Assembly (NCBI RefSeq): GCF_947492455.1
Contig: NZ_CANLNB010000003.1
Span: 62,001 to 126,000 of the forward strand
Source: an uncultured Aliiroseovarius sp.
Lineage (GTDB): Bacteria; Pseudomonadota; Alphaproteobacteria; Rhodobacterales; Rhodobacteraceae
DNA: 64,000 bases
Direction of reading: 5' to 3'
The notes under the pieces are model-generated. The model saw only the letters and a list, made by a program, of their open reading frames with translations, was not told the DNA's origin and searched no databases. Positions 54,219 to 63,664 of this stretch are shown piece after piece. How positions within the stretch are numbered: position 1 is the stretch's first letter; every line of letters starts with the position of its first letter. The position numbers and the translations under genes were made by a program.

Positions 54219-55994
54219 CGGCCAAAACACCAAAATCGCGGGGATCGACACCGCCACGACAAGGATTTCTAGCGGCAGGCCCATGCGCCAGTAATCTCCG
54301 AACTTATAGCCGCCGGGTCCAAGGATCAGCGTGTTGTTCTTGTGCCCGATGGGGGTCAGGAACGCGCAGGAGGCAGCAATCGCCACGGCCATCAGGAACG
54401 GGTCGGGATTCTTGTCCAACGCATGAGCCATCTGGATGCCCACAGGGGCGGCGACAATGGTGGTGGCGGTGTTGTTTAGCACGTCTGACAGCGTCATGGT
54501 CACAACCATCAAGACGGTCAGAACCGCCCACGCGGGCAGGCCTTCTGTGATCCCGACCAGCGCGCCCGCGATCAGCTCGGTCCCGCCCGAGCTTTCCAAC
54601 GCCGCCCCCAAGGGGATCATCGACCCGAGGAGCACCACCACGGGCCATTCGATATGTGTATAGAGCTCGGACAGGGGGATGATCTTGGACAGGACATAGC
54701 CTACGACGACCAGCCCAAGCGCGACTGGCAGATAGATCAGACCAAAGCTGGCGGCGGCCACGGCGGCGGCAAACATGCCAATCGCCAGCCAAACCTTTTC
54801 GTCCCGCGTGACTGTCAATCCGCGCTCCGCCAGCGGCAGGCAGCCCAGCCATTCGGTCACAATCGCTTCCCGCCCCTGTGGCACCAGAAGCAACAGGATG
54901 TCGCCGGCGTGGATCTCGGTCTTGCGCATCTGCTTGGTGATCTTCTTGCCTGCGCGCGAAATTCCCATCAGGACCGAGCTTTGGCGCCAGTTCAAGCCAA
55001 TCGATTGCGCGGTTCGGCCGGCGATCCGGGCGTTCTCGGGCACGACGACCTCGATCTTCGACAGGCCCTCGCCCTCGGCTTTCAGCTTTTCTTCGCGGTG
55101 ATCCTCGGCAAAGGCCAGCCCAAGGGCTGCGCGGAATTCATCCAGCGCCTCGGGGGTGGCTTCCAGAACCAGTGCGTCATGTGCTTTAAGCTGCGTGCCG
55201 CGCTGGGTGCCGTAGCGGCGGGTGCCGTCGCGCACAAGCCCTAGGATCGCGACATCGTTCTTCTCGGCGTCTTCCAATAGCTCTTTCAAGCGCTTGCCGA
55301 TGTGTTTGGAGCCTTCGGGTACCGTCAGTTCGGCCACGTATTGGCTGAATTCGTCCATCGGGTTGGACCCGTTTTCAGCCGCGTCCGGTTGAGGGATCAG
55401 GCGCCAGCCAATCAGCGCGACGAAGATCAGACCCGCGATGGCCGTCACGCCACCTACGGGGGCGAAGTCGAACATTTTGAACGGCTCGCCCAAGGCGTCC
55501 TCGCGAATCGAGGCGATGATGATGTTGGGGGGCGTGCCGATCAGCGTGACCATGCCGCCAAGGATGGTGGCGAAGGACAGGGGCATCAGGCTGAGGCCGA
55601 CGGGGCGGGCGGCTTTTCGGGCGGTCTGGATGTCGACGGGCATCAGAAGCGCCAGCGCGGCCACGTTGTTCATAAAGGCTGACAGAACGCCCCCAATCGC
55701 GCCCATCAAAGCGATATGCGCGCCCAAGGATCGCGAGGCGTCGACCAGCGTGCGGGTGATCAGGAACACCGCGCCGGACCGCACCAGTCCGGCGGACACG
55801 ACAAGCACCAGCGCCACGACCAATGTGGCGGGGTGGCCGAAGCCCGAGAATGCCTCTTTCGTGGGGACGACGCCAAGAACGACCCCCAGCATGAGGGCGG
55901 AAAACGCTACGATATCATAGCGAAAGCGGCCCCAAAGCAGCAGGCCGAACACGGCGCCAAATAGCGAAAAGAGAATGATCTGATCTGTCGTCAT
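54213..55994 (-). CDS. SLC13-family permease with RCK/TrkA-C domains (paralogue)
   Basis: The 593-residue transporter has the same layout as the gene at 51879: membrane half, two TrkA-C domains (about residues 205-390) and a second membrane half. Motifs include LIGTPPNIIIASIRED, FMNNVAALALLMPV and VLNNTATTIVAAPVGI. Such paired NN motifs bind sodium and substrate in this family. The start is ATG at 55994 (MTTDQIILF). It converges on the unknown gene and ends in its coding sequence. LysE lies upstream on the same strand. Confidence 0.86.
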   Translation of the reverse strand: MTTDQIILFSLFGAVFGLLLWGRFRYDIVAFSALMLGVVLGVVPTKEAFSGFGHPATLVVALVLVVSAGLVRSGAVFLITRTLVDASRSLGAHIALMGAIGGVLSAFMNNVAALALLMPVDIQTARKAARPVGLSLMPLSFATILGGMVTLIGTPPNIIIASIREDALGEPFKMFDFAPVGGVTAIAGLIFVALIGWRLIPQPDAAENGSNPMDEFSQYVAELTVPEGSKHIGKRLKELLEDAEKNDVAILGLVRDGTRRYGTQRGTQLKAHDALVLEATPEALDEFRAALGLAFAEDHREEKLKAEGEGLSKIEVVVPENARIAGRTAQSIGLNWRQSSVLMGISRAGKKITKQMRKTEIHAGDILLLLVPQGREAIVTEWLGCLPLAERGLTVTRDEKVWLAIGMFAAAVAAASFGLIYLPVALGLVVVGYVLSKIIPLSELYTHIEWPVVVLLGSMIPLGAALESSGGTELIAGALVGITEGLPAWAVLTVLMVVTMTLSDVLNNTATTIVAAPVGIQMAHALDKNPDPFLMAVAIAASCAFLTPIGHKNNTLILGPGGYKFGDYWRMGLPLEILVVAVSIPAILVFWPL

Positions 55995-56025
55995 GCCCAA
56001 GAAGTAGCGCGTGGGCGCGTGCACG

Positions 56026-56619
56026 TCACCCGTAGATTACGGGGAAAAGTGTCGCGACAAGCAGCAGGGCCATGGTGATGTTGAAGGCGCGCAGGCGGGC
56101 GGGGTTGGTCAGGATCACGCGGATTTTCTGACCCAGAACGGTCCAGGTGGACACAGACGGCAAGTTCACCGCGCCAAAGATCACAGCCACCAGCAATACG
56201 GCCCCCATGTCGCGCGTTGGGGCATAGGCGCTGATCGCGGTCAGGGCCATTGCCCATGCCTTCGGGTTCACCCATTGGAAGGCCGAGGCTTGTAAGAAGG
56301 TCATCGGCGTGCCGCCCGCTTTGCCCGTGCCGGGCTCGGATGCGCGGGCGATTTTCCATGCGAGCCACAGCAGGTAGACCACGCTGCCGGCTTTCAGCAC
56401 CGTGTAGCTGACCGGGTAGAGGTCAAAAAGCTGCATTAGCCCCGCGCCCACCAGCACCACCATCAGCGTGAACCCCAGCGCCACGCCCAGCATATGCGGG
56501 ATCGTGCGCGCGAAGCCGAAGTTCGCGCCCGAGGCCATCAGCATCAGGTTGTTCGGCCCCGGCGTGATGGACGAGACGAAAGCAAAGGCGACAAGCGCAA
56601 AGAGGAGGTCGTAAGTCAT
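56026..56619 (-). CDS. LysE-family amino-acid exporter
   Basis: The 197-residue membrane protein has six spans and the LysE/RhtB start TPGPNNLMLMASGANFG. Members export amino acids or homoserine lactones. The start is ATG at 56619 (MTYDLLF). It is divergent from an AsnC/Lrp regulator across 73 bases, the standard LysE/regulator arrangement, so its substrate is probably the effector of that regulator. It is followed by the SLC13 gene 31 bases later. Confidence 0.88.
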   Translation of the reverse strand: MTYDLLFALVAFAFVSSITPGPNNLMLMASGANFGFARTIPHMLGVALGFTLMVVLVGAGLMQLFDLYPVSYTVLKAGSVVYLLWLAWKIARASEPGTGKAGGTPMTFLQASAFQWVNPKAWAMALTAISAYAPTRDMGAVLLVAVIFGAVNLPSVSTWTVLGQKIRVILTNPARLRAFNITMALLLVATLFPVIYG

Positions 56620-56692
56620 GTAGGTGATTATTGTGCACAAGTAGCGCTGAGAGATTGCAAAGTTGTGTGATTTTCCGATAAAACCGCAATTA

Positions 56693-57145
56693 ATGGCTAA
56701 AATTGATCAGATTAACCAACGAATATTGCGTGAGTTGTCGAAAGACGGCCGCCTGCCGAATACGGAACTTGCCGATCGCGTGGGCCTGTCGCCCTCGGCC
56801 TGTTTGCGGCGTGTGCAGGAGCTTGAGCGTAGTGGTGTGATCACTGGCTATCGGGCGGTGCTTGATCCGGTCGCGATGGGCGTGGGCTTTGTGGCCTATG
56901 TTACGGTTGGGCTGAACGACCACACCAAGGAAGCGCAGGAAGGGTTCGAACGGGCCGTCGCGCTCTATGACGAGGTGCGCGAGTGTCACAACATCACGGG
57001 CACCGTCGAATACTTGCTGCGGGTCGAGGCCGAAGACCTGATCGCCTACAAGCGCTTCCACACTGACAAGCTGGGCACACTGCCACAGGTGCATCAGCTG
57101 GTGACCCATGTGGTGATGGGCTCGCCCAAGGATGAACGGGCGTAG
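56693..57145 (+). CDS. Lrp/AsnC-family transcriptional regulator
   Basis: The 150-residue regulator has an N-terminal helix-turn-helix (IDQINQRILRELSKDGRLPN, about 4-50, with LADRVGLSPSACLRRV) and a C-terminal RAM ligand-binding domain (about 70-140). It is divergent from the LysE exporter and probably controls it in response to an amino acid. TTGTGCACAA (56631-56640) is a palindrome in the shared gap and a candidate operator. The start is ATG at 56693. Confidence 0.92.
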   Translation: MAKIDQINQRILRELSKDGRLPNTELADRVGLSPSACLRRVQELERSGVITGYRAVLDPVAMGVGFVAYVTVGLNDHTKEAQEGFERAVALYDEVRECHNITGTVEYLLRVEAEDLIAYKRFHTDKLGTLPQVHQLVTHVVMGSPKDERA

Positions 57146-57218
57146 TCTGGTGTACGGCTAGCGCTGTTCGGGGCGATGGGGTATACATTCCAAAACGCGA
57201 ATGCCTGTTGGAGCGACC

Positions 57219-57641
57219 ATGACCCGCCTCTTTGCCCTTACCTTGACTGCCGTGCTTGCCCTGTCGACTTTGCCCGCACGTGCCAATGACGCCGCCATCG
57301 AGGGCATGCAGGAATACATGATGTTCACGGAATACGAGGCCGGGATCATCCTGCCCGAACAGATCGACGAGGACGTGTTCAACGCGGTCCTATTCATCGA
57401 TGTCCGCGACGCAGAGCAATTTGCCGAGGCCCACATCCCCAGCGCGATCAACATCGAGTGGCGCGAGGTGTTGGACCGGATCGAGGAGATTCCAACCGAC
57501 CGCAAGGTGATCGTCTATTGCAACACCGGCACCATTTCATCTCAGGCGATGTTCGCCTTACGTGTGGCGGGGCGCGAAAACGTGTCTGTATTGCAGACCG
57601 GACACCGGGGCTGGCAGGAAAACGCGGCCTACAAGCCCTAG
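57219..57641 (+). CDS. Periplasmic rhodanese-like protein
   Basis: The 140-residue protein has a signal peptide (residues 1-23, ending LPARAN) and one rhodanese domain with the active Cys101 in VIVYCNTGTISSQA. It therefore probably handles sulfane sulfur in the periplasm. The loop CNTGTIS is the usual six-residue active-site type. The start is ATG at 57219 behind TTGGAG. It stands alone between the AsnC and yebC genes. Confidence 0.85.
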   Translation: MTRLFALTLTAVLALSTLPARANDAAIEGMQEYMMFTEYEAGIILPEQIDEDVFNAVLFIDVRDAEQFAEAHIPSAINIEWREVLDRIEEIPTDRKVIVYCNTGTISSQAMFALRVAGRENVSVLQTGHRGWQENAAYKP

Positions 57642-57710
57642 GCCCCCCTTGCCCCTTGTCCGCCCCATAGGCTATTGAACCTCGAACGAAGAATTTAGTC
57701 GGAGGTCGCC

Positions 57711-58451
57711 ATGGCTGGCCACTCAAAATGGGCAAACATCCAGCACCGTAAAGGTCGCCAGGACAAGCTGCGCTCGAAGCTGTTTTCGAAACTCGCCAAA
57801 GAGATCACTGTGGCCGCCAAGATGGGCGACCCGGATCCCGAGAAAAACCCGCGTCTGCGTCTGGCTGTGAAAGAGGCCAAGTCGAACTCGGTCCCGAAGG
57901 ACGTGATCGAACGCGCCATCAAGAAGTCGCAAGGTGGGGACGCCGAAAACTATGACGAGATCCGCTATGAGGGCTATGGCCCCAACGGTGTCGCCGTCAT
58001 CGTCGAGACCATGACCGACAACAAGAACCGCACTGCCTCGACCGTGCGCTCGACCTTTACCAAGAACGGCGGGAACCTGGGCGAAACCGGGTCGGTGGGC
58101 TTCATGTTCGACCGCAAGGGCGAAGTGATCTACGGCGCCGATGCAGGCGACGCGGACACCGTGATGGAGGCCGCCATCGAAGCCGGTGCCGAGGATTGCG
58201 AAAGCGACGAGAACGGCCACCGTATCGTCTGCGCCGACACCGATCTGAACGAAGTGTCGACCGCATTGGAAGCCGCACTGGGCGAGTCGGAATCGACCAA
58301 GCTGATCTGGCAGCCGAACATCACGACTGAGCTGGACCTTGAGAACATGCAAAAGCTGATGAAGCTGGTGGATGCGCTTGAGGATGATGACGACGTGCAG
58401 CGCGTCACCACCAATTTCGAAGCCTCGGACGAGGTGATGGCGCAGCTGTAA
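57711..58451 (+). CDS. yebC: YebC/PmpR (TACO1) family protein
   Basis: The 246-residue protein starts [18 protein letters not shown], the universal YebC start, and has [20 protein letters not shown] and [12 protein letters not shown]. Family members were first seen as DNA-binding regulators; recent work links them to translation of proline stretches. A terminator follows at 58474. It is monocistronic. Confidence 0.95.
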   Translation: MAGHSKWANIQHRKGRQDKLRSKLFSKLAKEITVAAKMGDPDPEKNPRLRLAVKEAKSNSVPKDVIERAIKKSQGGDAENYDEIRYEGYGPNGVAVIVETMTDNKNRTASTVRSTFTKNGGNLGETGSVGFMFDRKGEVIYGADAGDADTVMEAAIEAGAEDCESDENGHRIVCADTDLNEVSTALEAALGESESTKLIWQPNITTELDLENMQKLMKLVDALEDDDDVQRVTTNFEASDEVMAQL

Positions 58452-58473
58452 GCTTTACTTCAGAAAGAATTCA

Positions 58474-58515
58474 GACCCCGGCGCGGTTTCTCTGCGTCGG
58501 GGTCTCTTGTTTTTG
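58474..58515 (+). terminator. Terminator of yebC
   Basis: GACCCCGGCGC pairs with GCGTCGGGGTC around a nine-base loop, followed by TCTTGTTTTT. It ends 27 bases before the EamA start. Confidence 0.85.
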
Positions 58516-58541
58516 GATCCAATTCGGTGTCATGTCGCGGG

Positions 58542-59450
58542 ATGAGCAGCCCACAGACATCACACAACCGCCCCGCGTACGGGATCGCATGGATGCTGTC
58601 GGCAGGCCTGTTTTTCGTGATGATGAACGCGCTGGTGAAATATGTGGGGCAAGAGCTGCCGTCCTCACAGGCTGCGTTTCTGCGCTATGTTTTCGGATTG
58701 ATCTTTGTCCTGCCTGCGCTTGGTCAACTTGCTAAGGCGCGGTTCTCGGCACGGGTTTGGCAGCTGTTTGTTGCGCGCGGCGTGGTGCACACAGGGGCCG
58801 TGCTGTGCTGGTTTTACGCCATGACCCAAATCACCGTGGCCGAGGTTGTGGCGATGAACTACCTCACCCCGATCTATGTGATGCTGGGGGCCGCAGTGTT
58901 TCTGGGCGAAAGCTTCTCGACCCGTCGGATGTTGGCAGTTGTTGCGGCTTTTCTTGGGGTGCTGATCATCCTGCGTCCGGGGCTACGCGAACTGGGTGCT
59001 GGGCATATCTCGATGGTGTTCACAGCGATCTTTTTGGGGATTTCTTATTTGATCGCCAAAAGATTGGCACAAGACGCCTCAGCGGGTGTGGTGGTGGCAA
59101 TGATGTCGATCACGGCAACCATTGGTTTGGTGCCCGCCGCGATCATGGTCTGGGTTCCGCCCAGCTTGGTGCAGATGGCATGGCTGGCCGTGGTCGCGTT
59201 TTTCGCGACCGCCGGTCACTATTCCATGTCCCGTGCCTTTGCCGAAGCCCCGGTATCGGTCACCCAGCCCGTTACCTTCCTGCAAATCATCTGGGCTGCC
59301 GCGACTGGCGCAATCTTCTTTGCCGAACCGGTCGATTTCTGGGTGGTTGTCGGCGCCGGCGTGATCATGGCAGCGGTCACGTACATCACCTGGCGTGAGA
59401 CCGTTTTGAAGCGCCGCGTGACGCCTAATCCGAATGAGCCGAAAACGTAA
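58542..59450 (+). CDS. EamA/DMT-family exporter
   Basis: The 302-residue protein has ten membrane spans in two EamA repeats (about residues 15-145 and 155-290), with YLTPIYVMLGAAVFLGE and PVTFLQIIWAAATGAIFFAEP as the family's repeat ends. The substrate is unknown. The start is ATG at 58542; a GTG at 58527 is also in frame. It converges on the substrate-binding protein gene, with a shared terminator between them. Confidence 0.86.
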   Translation: MSSPQTSHNRPAYGIAWMLSAGLFFVMMNALVKYVGQELPSSQAAFLRYVFGLIFVLPALGQLAKARFSARVWQLFVARGVVHTGAVLCWFYAMTQITVAEVVAMNYLTPIYVMLGAAVFLGESFSTRRMLAVVAAFLGVLIILRPGLRELGAGHISMVFTAIFLGISYLIAKRLAQDASAGVVVAMMSITATIGLVPAAIMVWVPPSLVQMAWLAVVAFFATAGHYSMSRAFAEAPVSVTQPVTFLQIIWAAATGAIFFAEPVDFWVVVGAGVIMAAVTYITWRETVLKRRVTPNPNEPKT

Positions 59451-59476
59451 AAGGGCGCCCGTTTGGGACGCCCTTT
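59451..59476. terminator. Bidirectional terminator between the EamA and SBP genes
   Basis: AAAGGGCG and CGCCCTTT pair around eleven bases, with A- and T-rich flanks that can serve both converging genes. Confidence 0.75.
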
Positions 59477-59496
59477 CGCTGTGCGTTTAGGTCTGG

Positions 59497-60966
59497 TCAG
59501 TCCGACCAGCTAACGCCCGTCAGGTCATTGGCCTGCGTGGGCGCGTTTTCCCACAGACCATTGATCTTGGCATTTGCCACACCGGTTTTGGCCAGCTGGA
59601 ACAGATACCCATTCACATAGTCATCCGCGATGATTTGCTGGGCTTCCTTGTTCAGATCGGCGCGCATGGCTGGGTCTGAGGTGACCGAGAGCTTCTCGAT
59701 CAGCGCTTGGAAATCCGCGTTGTCATACTGGAAATAGTATTCCGGGCGCGCGTAGATGTTGATGTCAGCAGGCTCGGTATGGCTGACGATGGTCAGGTCA
59801 TAATCCTTGCCTTTAAACACCTGTTCGATCCACTGGGCCCATTCCAGATTGCTGATCTCGGTGTTGATGCCGACATTGCGCAGCTGGGCGGCAATGATCT
59901 CGCCCCCACGGCGGGCATAGGCGGGGGGCGGTAGCATCAGGCGCAAGGTCAGGCCCTCGGCACCAGCCTCTGCCAGCAGCGATTTCGACATCTCGGGGTC
60001 AAACGCGGATTGGCCGGTCAGATCCACATAGTCCGGATTGTGCGGCGCGAAGTGGGTGCCGATGGGCGTGCCATAGCCATGCATCGCGCCGTCGATGATA
60101 TCCTGACGGTTGATCGCATGGGCGATGGCCTTGCGCACACGGACATCCGCCAGCGGGCCGGACTTGTTGTTGGTCGACAGGATTGTCTCGCCCTCGGTCG
60201 AGCCGACGATCACGGTGAAGCGCGGATCGGCCTCGAACTGCGACAGCGTCTCGGGGGCCGGGAAGTTCGGGAAGGCGTCCACGTCACCAGCCATCATGGC
60301 CGCAAAGGCCGCGTTCGGGTCCGAGATGAACTTGAACGTTGCTTTGGCCAGCGCAGGCGCGTCGCCCCAATAAGCGTCATTGCGTGCGATGGTCACGTGG
60401 TCGCCCTTGGCCCACTCGACAAAGGTGAAAGGTCCGGTGCCCACAGGCGCGGTCGCCGCATCACCGATGCTTTCCGGTGCGACGATCACAGCGTCTCCCC
60501 ACGCCATGTTGAAGGCGAAGTTGCCGTTCGGGGCGGACAGCTTCACCGCGACCGAGGTCGGGCTGACGGCCGTCACGCTTTCGATGTCCTTGAACAGCGC
60601 TTTCTGCGCGTTGGTCGAATCTTCGGCCCGCGCGCGATCCAGCGAGAAGACGACATCATCGGCATCCATGGTGGTGCCGTCATGGAAGGTCACGCCTTCG
60701 CGCAGCGTGAAGGTATAGGTCATGCCGTCTTCGCTGACATCCCACGCGCTGGCCAGTCCGGGCAGCACCGCGCCATCCGGGCCGAAACGGGTCAGACCCT
60801 CGTAGATGTTGGCATAGACGACCTCGTCAATCGCGGCAGCGGCGCCTGCGGTAGGGTCCAGATTTGGCGGCTCAAGCACCATGCCCAATGTGATCGCATC
60901 AGTGCCCGCCAAAGCGGTCGTTGCCATCAGCGCCCAAGCGCCTGCGGTAAGTTTCAGGTTGGTCAT
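59497..60966 (-). CDS. ABC transporter substrate-binding protein (peptide/nickel family 5)
   Basis: The 489-residue periplasmic protein has a signal peptide (residues 1-20, ending TTALAGT) and the family 5 fold with VSEDGMTYTFTLREGVTFHDG and RVRKAIAHAINRQDII. Family members bind peptides, nickel chelates or glycosides. No permease or ATPase gene is nearby, so it is an orphan binding protein or its partners lie elsewhere. The start is ATG at 60966 behind AGGAGG; the frame upstream is not signal-like. Confidence 0.88.
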   Translation of the reverse strand: MTNLKLTAGAWALMATTALAGTDAITLGMVLEPPNLDPTAGAAAAIDEVVYANIYEGLTRFGPDGAVLPGLASAWDVSEDGMTYTFTLREGVTFHDGTTMDADDVVFSLDRARAEDSTNAQKALFKDIESVTAVSPTSVAVKLSAPNGNFAFNMAWGDAVIVAPESIGDAATAPVGTGPFTFVEWAKGDHVTIARNDAYWGDAPALAKATFKFISDPNAAFAAMMAGDVDAFPNFPAPETLSQFEADPRFTVIVGSTEGETILSTNNKSGPLADVRVRKAIAHAINRQDIIDGAMHGYGTPIGTHFAPHNPDYVDLTGQSAFDPEMSKSLLAEAGAEGLTLRLMLPPPAYARRGGEIIAAQLRNVGINTEISNLEWAQWIEQVFKGKDYDLTIVSHTEPADINIYARPEYYFQYDNADFQALIEKLSVTSDPAMRADLNKEAQQIIADDYVNGYLFQLAKTGVANAKINGLWENAPTQANDLTGVSWSD

Positions 60967-61056
60967 CTTGATCCTCCTCACCCGTTCTGCGGGATATACC
61001 CCATGAAACGCGGGATTTTGGGTCAAGGCAAGGGAAAGACGTTCCGTCATTCCCCT

Positions 61057-61084
61057 TTGAAATTCTGCGATGCAGCATTATAGT
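61057..61084 (+). promoter_or_regulatory. Sigma-70-type promoter of panB
   Basis: TTGAAA (61057-61062) and TATAGT (61079-61084) are 16 bases apart and would start transcription near 61092, 27 bases before the panB ATG. This is the best promoter match I saw in the window. Confidence 0.5.
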
Positions 61085-61118
61085 CCCCGCCACTGAAGAC
61101 GATCAGGGAGGAGAAACC

Positions 61119-61946
61119 ATGAGCGCCTCGGCTAAGATTAAGACACCGACCCCGTCGGATATCCGTGCCCGCAAGGGGGACACGCCTCTGGTCGTGCTGA
61201 CCGCCTATGCGACCCCAACCGCCCAGATGATGGACGCGCATTGCGACGTTGTTCTGGTGGGGGACAGCGTGGGCATGGTGGTGCACGGGTTGCCCGACAC
61301 GCTGGGCGTCACGATGGAGATGATGTGCCTTCACGGGGCGGCCGTGAAGCGTGGTCTTCAGCAGGCGATGATGGTCGTCGACATGCCGTTCGGCTCCTAC
61401 GAGGAAAGCCCGCAGCAGGCCTTCCGCAACGCGGCCCGCCTGATGCGTGAAACCCGTGCGGCAGCCGTGAAACTGGAAGGCGGCGTATCGATGGAAGAAA
61501 CCATCCGCTTCCTGACCAGCCGCTCGATCCCTGTTATGGCGCATGTGGGTCTGACCCCGCAGGCGATCAACACGCTGGGCGGCTATGCCGTGCAGGGCCG
61601 GGGTGAAGATCGCGACCGTGTCATGGCCGACGCCAAGGCTGTGGAAGCGGCGGGCGCGTTCTCGGTCGTGTTGGAAAAAGTGCCAGAGAGCCTGGCCAAC
61701 GAAATCACCGAAGCCGTGTCGATCCCGACCATCGGTATCGGTGCCTCGGCGCAATGTGACGGGCAGGTTCTGGTGGTCGATGACATGCTGGGCCTGTTCA
61801 CAGCCTTCAAGCCGAAATTCGCCAAACGCTATGCGACTTTGGGCGTGGACGGTGAAAAAGCCATTGCCAAATATGCTCAAGAGGTGCGAGACCGCAGTTT
61901 CCCGGCGCCCGAGCACGTCTTTGCAGATGAGGTCAAAAAGAAATGA
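61119..61946 (+). CDS. panB: 3-methyl-2-oxobutanoate hydroxymethyltransferase
   Basis: The 275-residue enzyme makes ketopantoate in pantothenate and CoA synthesis. Marks are [55 protein letters not shown] and [20 protein letters not shown], which hold the metal and tetrahydrofolate sites. Its stop overlaps the panC start (ATGA). The promoter at 61057 serves both genes. Confidence 0.95.
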   Translation: MSASAKIKTPTPSDIRARKGDTPLVVLTAYATPTAQMMDAHCDVVLVGDSVGMVVHGLPDTLGVTMEMMCLHGAAVKRGLQQAMMVVDMPFGSYEESPQQAFRNAARLMRETRAAAVKLEGGVSMEETIRFLTSRSIPVMAHVGLTPQAINTLGGYAVQGRGEDRDRVMADAKAVEAAGAFSVVLEKVPESLANEITEAVSIPTIGIGASAQCDGQVLVVDDMLGLFTAFKPKFAKRYATLGVDGEKAIAKYAQEVRDRSFPAPEHVFADEVKKK

Positions 61947-62779
61947 AGATCATTCGTTCCAAGGACGATCTGCGTACCCTACGCCGCAGCTGGATTTTCA
62001 AGGGCGAGCGTGTGGCCGTGGTGCCGACCATGGGCGCGCTGCATGCTGGCCACCTGTCCTTGGTGGATGAGGCGAAGAAACACGCAGACCGCGTGATTGT
62101 CACCATTTTCGTGAATCCCAAGCAGTTCAACAACCCGGAAGATCTGGACAAATATCCGCGCACGGAAGAGGACGACGCTGCAAAGCTGGCGCCCTACGGG
62201 ATTGATGCGCTGTATGTGCCGACGCCCGATCAGATCTATCCCGATGGCTTTGCCACCAATGTGCGCGTGTCTGGTCTGACCGAGGATCTTGAGGGCGCGC
62301 ATCGCCCCGGCCATTTCGATGGTGTGGCAACGGTAGTGTCCAAATTGTTCCTGCAATCTCGCGCAGATGTGGCTTGCTTCGGTCAGAAGGACTATCAGCA
62401 GATGCTGTTGGTACGTCGCCTGTCCGAGGATCTGGACATCGAAACCGAAGTGATCGGCTGCCCCACGGTGCGCGAAGAGGACGGGTTGGCCATGTCCTCG
62501 CGCAATGTGCGCCTGACCGCCGAAGAACGCGCAATTGCGCCAGCTTTGAAAGCCGAGATGGATCGCGCCGCCGAGGCCATTCGCCGGGGCGCCGAGCCGC
62601 GCGTCGTTTTGGACAGCGCCAAGGCTCAGATTGAACGGGCGGGTTATGAAACTGTCGAGTATCTAGAGCTACGTGATGCTGAGACGCTGAAGCCGGTCAA
62701 AGACCTCTCTCGTCCCGCCCGTTTGATGGCGGCGGCGATGCTTGGGGATGTGCGGCTAATCGATAATATCGCCGTCTAA
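61943..62779 (+). CDS. panC: Pantothenate synthetase
   Basis: The 278-residue ligase joins pantoate and beta-alanine with ATP. The nucleotidyl motif is [17 protein letters not shown], and [17 protein letters not shown] and [13 protein letters not shown] are further family marks. It is in one operon with panB. panD is not in the window. It ends at a bidirectional terminator shared with sdhB. Confidence 0.96.
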   Translation: MKIIRSKDDLRTLRRSWIFKGERVAVVPTMGALHAGHLSLVDEAKKHADRVIVTIFVNPKQFNNPEDLDKYPRTEEDDAAKLAPYGIDALYVPTPDQIYPDGFATNVRVSGLTEDLEGAHRPGHFDGVATVVSKLFLQSRADVACFGQKDYQQMLLVRRLSEDLDIETEVIGCPTVREEDGLAMSSRNVRLTAEERAIAPALKAEMDRAAEAIRRGAEPRVVLDSAKAQIERAGYETVEYLELRDAETLKPVKDLSRPARLMAAAMLGDVRLIDNIAV

Positions 62780-62811
62780 GACGCGTCGATCTCAATCAGG
62801 TTACGGAAAGC

Positions 62812-62841
62812 AAAAAGGGCGACCCGCGGGCCGCCCTTTTG
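62812..62841. terminator. Bidirectional terminator between panC and sdhB
   Basis: AAAAAGGGCG and CGCCCTTTT pair, with an inner CCCGCGGG palindrome. A and T flanks on both sides suit the two converging genes. Confidence 0.8.
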
Positions 62842-62858
62842 TAATTTGTCTGCGTCGC

Positions 62859-63638
62859 TTATAGCTGGCGCTCGACCATCATCTTCTTGATCGACGCGAT
62901 TGCCTTGGCCGGGTTCAGGCCTTTCGGGCAGGTCTTCGAGCAGTTCATGATCGTGTGGCAGCGGTACAGCTTGAAGGGGTCTTCCAGCTGATCCAGACGC
63001 TCGCCTGTGGCTTCATCGCGCGAGTCGATGATCCAACGATAGGCGTGCAGCAGTGCGGCCGGCCCAAGATAGCGATCACCGTTCCACCAGTAGCTCGGGC
63101 ACGAGGTCGAGCAGCTGGCGCACATGACGCACTCATACAGACCGTCAAGCTTCTTGCGGTCCTCGATGGACTGCTTCCACTCTTTCGCGGGGCGATTGGT
63201 CTTGGTTTCCAGCCACGGCATGATCGAGGCGTGCTGCGCATAGAAATGCGTCAGGTCCGGGATCAGGTCTTTCACCACCGGCATATGCGGCAGCGGATAG
63301 ATCTTCACGTCGCCCTTGATCTCGTCCATCCCGTAAATACAGGCCAGCGTGTTGATCCCGTCGATGTTCATCGCACAGGATCCGCAGATGCCTTCACGGC
63401 ACGAGCGGCGGAAGGTCAGGGTCGGATCAATCTCGTTCTTGATCTTGATCAGCGCGTCCAGAACCATCGGACCACACTTGTCCATGTCCAGGAAATAGGT
63501 GTCCACACGGGGGTTTTCACCGTCATCCGGGTTCCAGCGATAGATCTGGAACTTGCGGACATTGGTCGCACCCTCGGGCTTGGGCCATGTCTTGCCGACG
63601 CGAACGGTCGAGTTCTTGGGGAGCTTGAATTGTACCAT
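62859..63638 (-). CDS. sdhB: Succinate dehydrogenase iron-sulfur subunit
   Basis: The 259-residue subunit of respiratory complex II carries three clusters: [2Fe-2S] at [15 protein letters not shown] with an earlier Cys, [4Fe-4S] at [16 protein letters not shown], and [3Fe-4S] at [17 protein letters not shown]. It passes electrons from SdhA to the quinone site on the inner face of the membrane. The ATG at 63638 has AGGAGG upstream. sdhA, C and D are expected upstream on this strand, but the next gene there is unrelated. Confidence 0.97.
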   Translation of the reverse strand: MVQFKLPKNSTVRVGKTWPKPEGATNVRKFQIYRWNPDDGENPRVDTYFLDMDKCGPMVLDALIKIKNEIDPTLTFRRSCREGICGSCAMNIDGINTLACIYGMDEIKGDVKIYPLPHMPVVKDLIPDLTHFYAQHASIMPWLETKTNRPAKEWKQSIEDRKKLDGLYECVMCASCSTSCPSYWWNGDRYLGPAALLHAYRWIIDSRDEATGERLDQLEDPFKLYRCHTIMNCSKTCPKGLNPAKAIASIKKMMVERQL

Positions 63639-63664
63639 CTGGCGTCCTCCTGGGGGTGACTAGT

